64,000 nucleotides of DNA from Cryptomeria japonica (Eukaryota > Streptophyta > Pinopsida > Cupressales > Cupressaceae), in contig NC_081411.1 in NCBI RefSeq assembly GCF_030272615.1, forward strand, positions 153,255,971-153,319,970. The letters are read 5' to 3'. The notes under the pieces were generated by a model that had not been told where the DNA came from, made no database searches, and was given only the letters and a program-made list of their open reading frames with translations. A program made the translations under genes and the position numbers. Numbering within the stretch: position 1 is the stretch's first letter; each line of letters begins with the position of its first letter. Positions 32,783 to 45,093 of this stretch are shown piece after piece.

Positions 32783-34330
32783 TGATAGTTCTAATACTTA
32801 ATATAAGTACAGATCCAATAGCCAACAAGATGAGAGGGAGGGGGATGAATCATACAAGCTTAATCATCCATAAAAACATCAGATTCAACCTCGGTAACAT
32901 ATACTTCAATAATAAAACCAAAACTGTTAAACATGCAAACTCAAAAGCATATAAACATCATAAACCTCATAACACCAAATTTAACGTGGAAACCCAAATA
33001 GGGAAAAACCACTGTGGGATTTCGGACCCACTAAGAAATATACTCTTCTAGAGTATGCTCGGTTAAAAGCAAATCCTGTTAAAGATTACAAACACATTGC
33101 TAGATGTGACCCGGTTAAGGGATTTCCCTCAGATCTGTTAGGATCTTCACTTTGGTAGAAGTGACCTTGTTAAAGGATTTCAAACACTCAATCAGAATGT
33201 CACCTTGCTAGAGGGTTTTACAAATAAGACTGTTAAGTCCACTCGATTAAGAGATTTTCTGTCACTTTCACAAAATAACAGTAATAAAATCTATCTGCAA
33301 CTTCACATCTAAAATGCTAAAGCAGATTCCTATTTGTTCAATACAATCTAGACATAGAACTAATCTTGTTTATCTGCTGGGCTTCTATACTTTGTTATTC
33401 TAACAGGTCTTCAAGCTTCTATGCTCAGTAATCACTATGTAGCATCCTTGTGCATACACTTGCCCGCATACATTATTTATCAACAGTTTCCTATTTATAA
33501 ACAATTAGGTAACTGGATAATCTCCTTGATCACATTTCCCATGATCAATCATAGCCATCAGATCTTTGATCTTGTCTAGGTTCAATGCATCTTTCGATCT
33601 GAAAATGTTTTACCCCACCTTGGAACTTGCATACATTTCTTGGAACTTGTGCCAGGGTATTGCGGTTCAATCTGAGTTGTAGATCTTCATGCCGACTTTC
33701 CATTGCCTTAGATTCATTAACAAACTTCATGCACTACTCACCAATCATTTAATCAGTTCTAGCTCATCAGCTTCCTTCATTAAATATCGTATGTAAACAT
33801 TTAATGCATTATGTTATAGCTCGGTTACAACTTGGTAACAATTCGATGAATACTAAACTTCACTTGGTAGACATTTCGCCTTCATTAACCGATAGCGATA
33901 ACCTTAGAGTTTACCGACTAGGTTCCTTAGGGTTTACCGACTAGGTTCTTTGCTTGATAACATAGTATAGTATTAACCTTTAGAATTTACAACATATATA
34001 TGATGTTAAAACAATCTAAAACATCATGATCTCATCATTGTCTAACTCGGTAATAGTTGCCCATTGAATACCTTATTCATCCCCTTATTCATCATATTCT
34101 TTCCTGTGTCTTTTACCGACATCTTTATAATCTTCAAATCATACTTCTCAAGATATGGCAACATCATACTGAATTAGAAAATCAATTTCTTGACATCAAT
34201 GACAAAATAATAATATCAAGACAGTAAACATCCTTAATCAATTATATCCATAATCATCAACAACCTTCTCAATATCCTTATGAAATGCCAACAATCTTTC
34301 ATTGTCTATTATAATGCTATATTGCCAACA
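32783..34330 (-). repeat. Copia A 5' LTR (intact, 1548 bp)
   Basis: The minus strand starts TGTTGGCAATATAG and ends AACTATCA. It is followed inside by the PBS and outside by the duplication TAAAA (34331-34335). It contains a 23-bp tandem duplication at 33902-33947 (CCTTAGRGTTTACCGACTAG plus GTT) that the 3' LTR lacks, which explains nearly all of the length difference. Confidence 0.96.
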
Positions 34331-35919
34331 TAAAATGGCCCCCATGAGAATCCCAACACCTAATTGGGATATTTTTATTGATATCTACTATTTATTCATT
34401 AGAAAAATCTGAACCAAAATACATAGTAAATAAAATGTTTCCTTTCAACATACTTAGTTGACAAAAAAATATGAAAAAATGAGTTAAAACCCAATTATCT
34501 ATATTTTAAATTGATTTAGGAAATTTAAAGCCCCTCCTCCCCCCAAAAAAAAATCCTTAAGAAGTTTCAAACTGTGACACTTAAGAATTCTTGTGCCATT
34601 GTTTTGAGTCATGTTAAATGATGCAACTCTTACCAAAGAACGTTAGATTGAGTGATATTGTTGTGGTCATATTCAAGGTATAAATTTTTTTCCCATGCTA
34701 CATTGTGGTATGTGGTATGTCTCAAATATTCTTCCATCAATATAACTTCTCTCTTTTGACTTGTTTACCCAATTGCATATATGCACTAGCATGAAGCAAT
34801 TAGCCCCAAAAAGTTTAAAACTTCTTGTAATGCTAAAAAATTAATCTTTTCAACACAAAGAATTATTAAAATAGTCAATGTATTCTCCAAATCTGAAAAT
34901 ACATATTGGGCAAACAATTACTACCTTTGCTCATAATGTTGTAACACACATCATTGAAATAGATGCTAATATATCCATACTTTACCTCTATTTTAGAGAT
35001 GTTAATTTCAGCTTTATGGACTAACCCAAAACATTAAGAGTACACTGGAGGGGCAACAATTAGCACCCTAAAATAGCAACATTCGCAACATAAAACTCTC
35101 AATATCAAATCTACAAGAACCACTTATTCTAATGAAAGATGGTGTACTTTTTGAGACCATCCACTAGCACATACTTGTCACCCTTCACAATTTAACTTAA
35201 AATATTAGCGACAAATATCATTTGCATAATCAAACATGGTGGTAAATATCCAATCTCTATTAATGGTAGAAAAATATAGAGAAGAAATCATCCTAAAGAA
35301 GCTTTCTTTTAAATCATGGAACAAATCAACTTACATGTAATATGGAAATGAAACAGTATAGTCACAAACCTCCTTGAATCTCCTCCGAATTAGTTCTATT
35401 ATGGATGTAATAATTGTCACTAATATTAGAGACCTTCTACTAAAATCACCAAGAAAGGAAGCTTCCTCCAAACATACCAATCTAAATTTGTTCATGAATA
35501 AAATCATCATGTAAATGATGCAAAAACTACAAGAATAATAAACTTGTGCAAGAATCATTCATCTAATCAAAGTCATATTGGTGGAAAACCACTTAAGAAC
35601 TATAAATTCCCTATTGGTAATGGGTGAAATTATTATTGTACTATGAGTTTCAATACTGACTATGTACCAAAAAAATCATATGCAAGTGTGCATGTTTGCA
35701 ATAAGCCATTCAAACTCAAGAAAAATAAAAACCAACAATATCCAAGAGATGCAAAAATAATAACTTTCACAACTTAGGGATACACCAAATCACTATGGGT
35801 GTTGGCCTAATAGCTTTCACAACTCAAGGATAGTTATCCGATTTGAGCAACCCTTCATGGACTAGAAGCTACATTTAACTTGTCAAACCCATGGGTCATA
35901 AAACTTAAAATGGGATTGC

Positions 35920-35921
<2 letters not shown>

Positions 35922-35952
<31 letters not shown>
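35922..35952 (+). repeat. (TG)n microsatellite
   Basis: About 15 uninterrupted TG units between ATTGCAC and TTATGATT. Confidence 0.97.
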
Positions 35953-35955
<3 letters not shown>

Positions 35956-37216
35956 GATTTCACCTAGGTTGTTATCCTATGTTAACAGAAAAGATTGCAG
36001 TAAAAGAAAATGTAGGAAAGTAATTGCTTAAGATTACTATGACTGATAATGAAATATTGCAAAAAGAACAAGTACGATGAAAATAAAATATGACAACAAG
36101 AGTAATCATAACAAGAACATCTATATCTAACACTTACACTATTTTAATGAATGAAACAATGACTGCTACAAGATAATGGTAATAACTAGAATACTACGCT
36201 AAAGTTATATGAAATCTAATAGTAAATTGAAAAGATCTAATTAAAATACATAAATAGAATTTCAAGTTGCATTACCTCAAGTGGGCCCCCTTGGGTAAAG
36301 CACTCTTCTAAATATCAGTAAAATCATATAACTATTTCAGCAAATGCATTGTCATTCATATTCAATAGGCATGTATGCCATTTCTTACAAACTTATATTC
36401 AAAAAAGAGACGCTAACATCATTAACAACATTAACCTTTGTAGGTTCTATTTAGACCCATATATAGTCTCCAATTTGATGACTCAATCTATAACTAACTA
36501 GAACTCATTTCCTAGATATGGGAAGAGATTTATTAGCAAGTAAAGGAAATGTAAAACATCTAAGAGTCCTAATAGGACTAAAACTCATAATCAAGTCAAT
36601 ATATAAATGCCCACCTCCAACAACATAGAAGATTATTCAATAACATTTCCATAGGTAGTTGTTAATGTCATTGAATAAGTACATGAGTAAGTGACACTCT
36701 TCAATAGCTCAAAGTTGCCTTCAACTGCAATAAGTTGCATGGTATCGGCTACAAGAACAACTTCACCTAGCTTGACAAGAATGTTGCATAACAATTTAGC
36801 ATGCAAAATATCGTGAACCATAACATATGTCCAATCTGATCACATTACACACACATACACATCCCATTTAAATAGACATGTTAGCGTGCTCATATAAGGT
36901 ATTGGTAATATAAAGAGTCAAGTATGGCTAAAGTATATAGAATATAAGACATAAGAACTTAACTAAAGTCTGATGGAAAGCTGTGAAAATAGACAAATAC
37001 ATGCCTATTAAGGTTGACTATTAGGAATTAGAAAAAGAGGGATAATTAATTGAATAAATTATTTTAATTTATCTAATTAATAATAATAAAAATGTGGTAG
37101 GTGGTTTATTCAACATAGTCAGCTTGAATGGGGTGAACTTGGAGAAGAAACATTAATCTATGAGCTTATCTTCTATAATTTTTTTCAAACTTGTGGCAAC
37201 CATCATATACTTTGGT

Positions 37217-37471
37217 TTAAGCACTTTCATCAAACCAAATTTCATCCTCGAGGCCACTAATAAAATAATTGGTAAGTAAATCATTGGTCAATCCTTTAGT
37301 TTGGGTGGCCAACTTCTTAAATTTAGTTTGACAATCACAAATTGAAACAAGTTGTCTCAATTTGGTCAAGGCTATTTTAAAGTCTCCATAAGCATTGGGA
37401 GTAAATAAAACCAAAAGAAGCTTTACAAATTTGGCCCAATTAGGTTCTTCCTTAGCCTTCATATACCACAT
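37217..37471 (-). pseudogene. Relic of a gypsy gag
   Basis: 84 codons with the Retrotrans_gag pattern: WAKFVKLLLVLFTPNAYGDF, then ALTKLRQLVSICDCQTKFKK and LTNYFISGLEDEI. It lies isolated; the neighbouring 37480-37800 has faint gag-like continuation but is riddled with stops. No LTRs can be assigned. Its sequence differs from the Gypsy T gag, so it comes from another, older gypsy lineage. Confidence 0.75.
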
Positions 37472-38322
37472 CTACCATTTAATGATTTCTTTCTCCAAAT
37501 TAAATGAGGAACTAGGTACCATGTCAACCTAAGTAATTTCATGAAGAGTGAACAAATATCTAGTATGGTAGATCCAACTAGTAGGGTTTGTACCATCAAA
37601 TTTATAAAATCAAGTTTTGGACCTTAAGGTGGAGTTTTGAAGAATTCATGAGAATATTCATGACCAATTATGTGACTAAAAGATTCAAATATCTGGGATT
37701 TCCTATTGGTCAGGTAAGTTATGCAGAAATCAAATTCCTCTAATTTAGTTTATATTATAGCAGATGTTTTATTTAGATCATGAGTTCACCTTCATATGAG
37801 GGGTTTGACATGGATGAAAAAACTATTGGATTAATACCCAAAATGGTCAATATTAGTCAAGGAACAAAATAGGACAATCATTCAATGAGGGTTATAAAAT
37901 GAACTATTTTTTGCTCTTTTTAAATTTGAATTTTTTGAATTCTAGATCCCTTTAGGATGAGTATTCAAACTATTTTTCTTTTTGGTATTAGATTTAATAA
38001 TGTTTGTCATATTTTATTTTCCTATCAATACTATGCTCTAATTTTCCTTCAATGAAAACCTTTTTTTGTTTAGAAAAATATTTAAAAAATACTCTGTCAT
38101 TATTTCTAAAATATTAAAAAGAATGTTGTGTTTCATCATTTCCAAACAAAGACCAATATTTAATACTATGTGAATCCATTGGAATGTACTAATTTCTAAA
38201 AAAAAACCGGTTCAATTAGCATTCATTGGTGGTGGTTCATATTGCATTCCAAATATGCTAGGATGGATAGGGGTACATGAAAATGAGAATTCACTATAAG
38301 GAGTGTTTGATTTGTGAGATCA

Positions 38323-38324
<2 letters not shown>

Positions 38325-38394
<70 letters not shown>
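38325..38394. repeat. (AT)n microsatellite
   Basis: About 35 uninterrupted AT units, self-complementary and therefore hairpin-forming. Confidence 0.97.
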
Positions 38395-38396
<2 letters not shown>

Positions 38397-39175
38397 TGGA
38401 TTCGATATGACACAAGTAACTCATAAGGTTAACACCTTATCAATCCATCATGGGCGATGGATTATTGAAGGTTGGCTAAGTTTAAGAAGTTCCTAACAAG
38501 TCTTCTAATATACCTAAGGGTACATGTAAGCTCAAGAATATCTATAACTTATCCAATGGGATGGATTTGGAGGGAAATCCCTTCATCCTTCACTAGAATA
38601 TATATGAAAATATTTCTTAGAAAAAATGACAACTCCTATACTTATTATAGAACCCTTAGTGTAGTGTTTATATCCTAAAAATAAAAGTAAAAAACTACTA
38701 TAAAATTTGATAGATTTTCAAGAAATATTTAATGTCATTTTTTTTAATCAATAATTCATATATTATATTGATTCAAAAATAGATCTACATATCAAAATAT
38801 CAAGCCCTCACATTTGCATATCAGGAAAGTTCAGGTTATCCCTTTCCATCCCTTACATACAAAATTACAAAATGTGCATTCCCCTTTCTCGACTACACCT
38901 ATGGTATATCGACATTAAAAATAACATCAAAGAATAGGGTGTGTTCCACCACCTCCTAACCCTCCTCCACCACTGCCTTGAATTTATCATTTTTGGCCAT
39001 CATTATCACCGCACTTTGATTCATTATCTCTAGGTCAACTCTGCAACCAGAAGGCTCTCCTTGCAGTAAGACTTGAAACATCCTCATCCTCCTCTTTCTT
39101 GTAGGTCATCCTCTCTTCCACCTTGGAGGTGTAAACTTAGCCTTTAGTGCCTGGTAGTTCTCATAGGGCCCCCAT

Positions 39176-39568
39176 TTATCTTGCTCCAAACAGGTCTCCC
39201 AAGAAAATCATAGATGCAATGTATTGATTCACTCCTTCAATCCCTATCTGGGTTATTGCCCTCCTCACTTCCTTGTTACAATTTGAACTCCACAGTAGGA
39301 TCGGCCTAAGGGGGGTGATAAATTCACTCACATGTATCCATGCCCCTCCAGGGCATGCAAACCCTTCCTTGTCGCACACCAGATCCAACAAATTTCCCAT
39401 TCCCTCCAGCCACTCTATCTTCGCACATCTGTTCATTATCTCCACTACTAATATTCTTGGTTCCAATACTAGATACCATGCCATTAACATTGATGCAATA
39501 CCCACATTAGTGTGGTATTTGAACTCCCCATTCAAGTATTCCTCCCTGAGCACTATCTTCACTCTCAT
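39176..39568 (-). pseudogene. LINE2 partial ORF downstream of RNase H, unknown
   Basis: 130 open codons (NVGIASMLMAWYLVLEPRIL, WIHVSEFITPLRPILLWSSN), with a stop-rich continuation upstream to about 40000 (VLVKPKAE near 39720). It matches no family I can name. It is in the place where LINE1 and LINE3 carry ORF3 but shows no clear residue similarity to it, so it may be a different extra ORF. Confidence 0.45.
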
Positions 39569-40099
39569 GATGAAAGTTCTCTCTTAATAGGTAAAGATAT
39601 TGATTAGTCTTTCATCCATTATGTGCCCTCAAAATGCCACCTATTGTTTGCTTGTCTGCAATGAGAAATTTTCCTCCTTATTTCAACTCTGCTTGCTCAC
39701 TCAGCCTTTGGCTTCACCAATACATTAAACAATGAATATGTTAGGTCATCTCTTGTGGTTTATAATCTAAATTCAGTTATCTTAAATGCCCCTTCCAACT
39801 TGGCAATGGCTCATAAATTTGGCAACATATCCAAGCATACGGATTCTACTCCAAGATGGATTTTTTTCAATTTGTAGGTTCATTTGATCTCATATCATGT
39901 AAATTTCAATCTGTCATCGCTAACTGTCACCATACATCTCTGCTATTGATACAACACTCATTATTCCTCATCCCACCACCTCATCTGCACACCAATCTTA
40001 ATTTCTTGCTTCAAGTTCTCACACTTGAGAGCAATGCACTTCTTCTCTCCTTACATTATTGTCTTAAATGAGTTTGAATCCTCTTCTCAACTTAGCTCT

Positions 40100-41118
40100 T
40101 CTCTATTGTCATCATCCCTACCTCATTCCACTTAATCTCACCTTTTCTATATTCCACTATTTCCTTTGCTTGTGCATCTACTTCCTAATTTCCCTCTCTC
40201 AATGTGTGAGATATTTTGAATTGTGATTTGAATAACCTTATCAATTTGCCAATGGGTTGCCTCCCCTTTCAAAATCGCTTGTGTTATTATTTTTGAATCA
40301 CCCTCCAACTAAAAAATTCTCACCTCAAGCCTTTTTGTCATTTTGCCAACGGGGCTGCATTAGCTTCTGCTAAGTTATTGGTTGTGACTCTGAGGCCCTA
40401 TCCACACTTTTCTAGGATCATTCCCTCATGATTTCTTGTCACACATCCTACACCTGATTGACCTAAGTTACCCCTTGTCACTCCATCAAAATTCACCTTA
40501 ACCTAGTCATTATCTGGGGGATTTTATTTAATATTATGTCTATGCTTTTCTTTAAGATCAACCCTAGGAAGCCCATTAACGAGCCTGAACTTAATCCATG
40601 GCTATTGGGCTTAAATTTTGTTGTCAAGCCAGCTATAGGGCCATTTACTCAAATTCATCCTTGAGGCTGTTGCACTTACTAAATCTGAAATGGATCTTTC
40701 TATCTTGCTCCACAATCCTTCTTCTTCCTCCTCCTTGTCTTGGAAGATTCTTTTGTTTCTCTCTTTCCACACGTTCAAGAATAAAGTTGAAGGAGCAATC
40801 TTCTATATGCTTGAGTATACTGACTTATCTCCCCAGTATCCACAAGCTTGGAACCAACTTAGTAGAATTCCCATAAGAGGGGTGACCCATTCAAGTTTCT
40901 GCAACAATCTCCTCCAAAAATTTTGCACCACTGGGCAATGCAATAGAAAATGAGTTGATGTCTCATTTTCCTTCTTACACATTACACACTTGAACAGACC
41001 TACAAACCCCAATTTACTTAGTCGGTCCCCTGTCAATATTCTCTCTCCTATAGCTAGCCATGTGAAGGCTCCTGCTTTCCGCAAACAATCTTTGCTCAAT
41101 AAAAGATGATGTGGCCAA
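40100..41118 (-). pseudogene. LINE2 ORF2 C-terminus: zf-RVT and RNase H
   Basis: From 41099 the minus frame reads FTWLAIGERILTGDRLSKLG and then CVMCKKENETSTHFLLHCPV, a clear zf-RVT. About 300 bases on (40530-40130) a decayed LINE RNase H follows (VKVNFDGVTRGNLG, later WRVIQK), with several stops. The upstream RT is on the far side of LTR3. Confidence 0.85.
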
Positions 41119-42282
41119 TATTGGCATTTGATTTTTTGGTGATGCTTCGATGAAGATTGGTAGTCTCTGATGATTGTAGATGCTTAGGAGTTGTCATTGA
41201 TGAAAAATCAGCCTATTGATTTGATCTGGTATGAAGTTTTGGTTAACCGATAATCTAGAGTATATCTTCTGTGATCAGTTTGTCTGGTGAAGCTCATTGT
41301 ACAGGTTTGAGAGCACTTTTCTTTTTCAATGAAGCAAGCTTTGGTTTTTATAATCAAGGTTGATTGGTTAAGTATCAAAATCCTATTATCATGCAAATCT
41401 ACCCTCCGACATTGATTTTGTCACTTGTTTGAAGATACGGTATCCGATAGAGAAACAAACAGAGTATTCTTCATGTTTGATGATGCAGTGTGTGTCTGGA
41501 TTGTTTAAGTTATTTTTGGTGGTTGGAATCATGCGTGGGAGTTATGTGAGATCTATAGGAATCATGTGATAATATTTTTTGGGTCCGGTACAAATTTTGT
41601 GAAAATATTGAAACCAACTTGCAGCTACACGTTTCATGTTGCGTGTTATGCAGCTTTTGGAAGCCGACCTTTGGGAGATTAATCTTGTTGATCCAGTTAT
41701 ATATAAGACTAAATTGAATGATGTATTATGGATGTGATGTGATGTGGTAGATTGTTTTGGAGTGATTGAGTGCAGTTTCACATGTGCATTTTGATTTTGG
41801 TTGATTTGGTGAGCAGAAAAGGGTAGAAAAGAGAAAATAAGAAGATCAGTTGCAGCGGACCTTAGTGCACTTAATCAGAACTGATTTTTGGCATAGTTAG
41901 ATGCCATTTAACAGCTCACTACTTGTTGTAACTTGTTCATAATCAATTGTAAGGTAGTGAGCCTTCCTCTAGGTTGTAGCCCTTTGTACTTGAGCAGTGA
42001 TCTCTAGGTAGTATGCCTGAATGCAAGTACATTCCCTTTATGTAATATTATTTTGATACTGGCCATAGTGGAATAATATTGTGGGTTCAAATCCCTTCAT
42101 GGTTTTTCCCATTTGGGCTTTCACGTAAAAATTATGGTGTTATGATTTTGTGGTTGATTATCTTGTGTTTATCCATTTTATTTTCTTGCATATGCATCCG
42201 GTGGTTTGAGTTTAAGTCAGAAAATTTGTTTGCCAGTAGATCACTGATTCACCCCCCCTCTTAGTGATCCTTGATTCCAACA
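41119..42282 (+). repeat. LTR3 5' LTR
   Basis: 1164 bp, aligned throughout with 56485-57635. It ends ATTCACCCCCCCTCTTAG...CCAACA. The block GGGTTCAAATCCCTTCATGG at 42082, followed by TTTTTCCCATTTGGG, is the conserved copia LTR motif also seen in Copia A and Copia B. Confidence 0.95.
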
Positions 42283-42284
42283 AT

Positions 42285-42296
42285 TGGTATCAGAGA
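42285..42296 (+). promoter_or_regulatory. LTR3 primer binding site
   Basis: TGGTATCAGAGA begins 3 bases after the LTR and matches the plant copia site for initiator tRNA-Met in 11 of 12 bases. Confidence 0.92.
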
Positions 42297-42350
42297 CTAG
42301 TTCCTTCAAGGAATCCTAACTACTTGAGGAAGGTCTGAGAGATTGAATCA

Positions 42351-43194
42351 ATGGATTCTGGTTTTTAGAGACAACTTTGTGTGGTACTTGTGGATCTTGA
42401 TGTAGCAAGAAATGAAATAAGTTCCTTAAAGACAAAATTGAATGCAGTTGAAGACTTTATTAAGGATCTAAAAGATCAAGTGAACACTTCAAGAGTCAAG
42501 AGGAAAGAGAAAATGGACAAGCTAAAGGAGAAAGAAGATCAATGCATGAAAAAAGTTGATGAACGTGACAAGCTTACTAGAGAGAATGTTGTATTGAAGA
42601 ATGAGATCCAATCCATTATGATTAAGGTGACTAAGGAGATTGAAGATCAGAAGAAGAATGAAGAAAGTCTGACTCAATCACTAAAAGACAGACTAGATGA
42701 ATGCTTCAGACTTACCTATGAGAATGATCAACAGAAGCTTGAGTTGACACAATCAATGAATGATGGACAAGAACTTGAAAGACAAATTATCTCCCTAAGA
42801 GATGAACTTGCTACTGCAAATGAATACAAAGGCAAATTCAATGCTAGCTTAGCAAGACTTGTTGAGATGTTGGAAATTCAGAGACATGGAAAAGATGTGT
42901 GAGGACTTGGATTTGAAAAAGGTGAATCCTTTGGTTCCGGGTAGAGAAATGCAAAGCCTAAGAACAAGAATCCTCCTGTAAGACAACCTAATGCCCATAA
43001 ATTCAATGGTAGATGTTTTACTTGCAATAAATTTGGTCATATGGAAAATCCATGTAGAAGTAGGATGAATAATGGAATGAACAATATGAACAATGGTCCT
43101 ACCTTTACTGGTTAGTGCTTCATATGCAATAATTTTGGTCACAAGTCAAATATGTGCAAAATAATAATAAACAATTTTTAGAACAAGAGGTGTT
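42351..43194 (+). pseudogene. LTR3 gag-like protein, coiled coil and first zinc knuckles
   Basis: Frame from ATG at 42351 (TAG at 42366). About 170 residues of charged coiled coil follow (LDVARNEISSLKTKLNAVED ... LERQIISLRDELATA). After TGA at 42900 come two CCHC knuckles, CFTCNKFGHMENPC (about 43018) and CFICNNFGHKSNMC (about 43111), with TAG stops between. The frame runs into LINE3 inside a third knuckle and resumes at 52301. Coiled coil plus CCHC suggests an RNA-binding, particle-forming Gag, although no classic UBN2 domain is visible. Confidence 0.8.
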
Positions 43195-43247
43195 CTGATT
43201 AATTAAAAAAGTAGGTTTTCAGGACCTGAAACCTTTAACAACAGATA

Positions 43248-44810
43248 TTAAGATAAGTCACCAACAGTAATTTTCTTGAACAAGTCCTCCACCTTCATCA
43301 CTAGCTTGTTGTAAGTATCCCTGATAGCTTTAAGGTCTTCTAGATCCTTGTTTGGTTTTTTGTCCTTCTTTTTGTCTCTGGTACAAGTTCTGGGACCTTG
43401 AACTTCCCCTGTTCCATCCATTTCCGGGTCAATGTCGAGAATTTCCTTATCATCATGCAGCTTGCTGATGAGAGTGTTGGTGTTGTTGGCTGAAATCTTC
43501 AAGATGCTGAGGCTCTATTCGGAAATGCTCTTCAAAAACTCCTCTATTTTACCAACTTTTCTAACAATATTCATGAGAATGTGGTCGTTAGTGTCAGCAA
43601 GATTCTTTCTTTCCAGCAAATCCTTCTCAATTTTTTTGAACCTGGGATTGAAAGCATCTCTTATGTCTTCAGCTTTGGTGATAGTACTTTTTAGGTCCTC
43701 AATGAAGTTCGCCCTAGTTTTCCCTTCCCCTATATTGATGGTTTCCAGGATCAGGATTTTGTTGTAGAGTTTTTTATTTTCGTCCACAACTTTCTTGTAA
43801 CCATTGATGAGCCACTCGATAGTTTCCATAAAAACATTCAAACCCTCGGGGGGAGGATTAGGTGGGTGGTCAACTTTTTTAGGGGTAGCCATTTCCACTT
43901 TAGGGGTGTGTAGGGTGGTGGTGTCAACAACCCTAAGAGCCTCTTCCAATGTCTCCTTTTCCGGATCTGGTAACTATCTGGGTCCCTAACCTACTTTTGA
44001 GCTTCCAGTTCCTTAATAGTCTCCTCTTTCTTCTTGTGCATTTTTTTGTCCTGGGTGTGAACTTTAGTCCTCTTCCGAAGAAATGCTAATCAGGGGTTTA
44101 CCTTTGGGCTTTTTGCCCTTGGAGGATGAGGGTCTGGTTTTGCTATGTTTCCTCTTCTTTCCACTATCATAATATGAGACATCCATGTTGTCCTCAGTGT
44201 CGGTCGTGGGGTCACTTTCAGATTCCTCATCGTCTAAGAAGGCAGGGTTAGACCCCTCATCCTCAGTATCTGCAGAGGGTTGCATGCAAGCAATTTGGTT
44301 GGCCTTAAGATGGTCATAGATTAGGACCATCAGGCCTTGGTACATGGCTGTATCACCCCGTGGGTTCTCTTTGTGGGCTTTGAGGGACGCATTCATCAAA
44401 CAGAGCAAAAAATAAGGAAAATTTACCTTATCATTGTGCCTAAAATGGTTCAGAAGGACAAAGTGATAACCATAGATTTTGGTGAACCTACCATCTAGTG
44501 TGATATATCTCATTAAAACAAAGAGAACTTCCTGCTAGGGTTTGGCAAAAGCCCTGGGTGAGTAGTAGGTTTTTCTCAACTTTACCAGACATTTCTTCTC
44601 TTTCTCCATGTCTGGGTATCTTTCTATAGCTTCCTTGCTGACTTTCCTATCTTTGTAGAAGTTGAACCCATCTCTTGTGAGGCACATAGCTTGAGCAATT
44701 AGATCCTCGTCGATTTCCATAGTCTGATCTCCCATTCTCAGCATTCCCTTCTTCCTGTTTTTACAGAAAAAGCTGGTGACCATACTGTCACGACCATGGA
44801 GTCTCTCCAT
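43248..44810 (-). pseudogene. LINE3 ORF3, homologue of LINE1 ORF3
   Basis: Three open pieces. 44810-44535 starts MERLHGRDSMVTSFFCKNRK. 44513-44064 has YITLDGRFTKIYGYHFVLLN, then HFRH and GLMVLIYDHL, an acidic run and a basic KKRKHSKTRPSSSKGKKPKG segment. 43949-43248 is a coiled coil ending in VEDLFKKITVGDLS. Order and motifs match 8485-10214 of LINE1: globular part, acid/basic linker, coiled coil. The gap at 44000 has stops. I do not recognise the family. Two copies in separate LINEs support a third ORF as part of this LINE family. Confidence 0.78.
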
Positions 44811-45093
44811 GAATTTTGAGAGGCCACCCTTTTGCAGAATACCCCAAACCTCCTCCTTTTGTTTCTATTCTTTATAGCTATTTGGTTCATATCGCCTCCT
44901 GTTGCCACCCATTTTGTCGATGTTCAACACCAGGTTTCAAAACTTGCAGAGCAAATTAGCCAGAGAACTTTTCAAAACAATACGAGTCACCCAGAAGATG
45001 TGGGAACTTATGGTGATGATAATATAATTAATGAGTATCTCATTATTACAGTGACTCGAAGTACTCAAATCAATTCTTTTCATAATTTTCCTG

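Larger units (their letters stand above)
4619..34330 (-). mobile_element. Copia A: Sirevirus-like Ty1/copia element, full length but nested
   Basis: On the minus strand the order is 5' LTR (34330-32783), tRNA-iMet-type PBS, gag with CCHC, protease, integrase, RT, RNase H, repeated polypurine tracts and 3' LTR, the copia order. LTRs start TGTTGG and end TATCA. The 5 bases outside both ends are identical (TAAAA at 4614-4618 and 34331-34335), so the outer limits are those of one integration. LINE1 (4740-10381) sits in the 3' LTR and Gypsy T (13217-29567) in RT. Without these, the element is about 7.7 kb. The LTRs differ by several percent by eye, mostly transitions. The coding region has stops and is split, so it is not functional. 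Multiple PPT-like runs point to the Sirevirus lineage; this is inference. Confidence 0.95.
34331..38737. other. AT-rich flank between Copia A and LINE2
   Basis: No intact gene is seen. Besides the two microsatellites and the gag relic listed separately, the sequence shows short stop-bounded frames only (35331-35558, 36633-36821), which I do not recognise. It is the right-hand continuation of 1-4618 at the Copia A empty site. Confidence 0.6.
38738..41118 (-). mobile_element. LINE2, 3' portion
   Basis: Minus-strand LINE continuing from 57636. It ends in a short A run on the minus strand (T run at 38738-38745). It holds the zf-RVT and RNase H end of ORF2 and more than 1 kb of further sequence with a partial unknown ORF. 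The cut at 41118 falls between the RT thumb linker (57636 side) and zf-RVT (41099 side). Removing LTR3 and one 5-base target copy restores a common reading frame across the junction. Confidence 0.85.
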
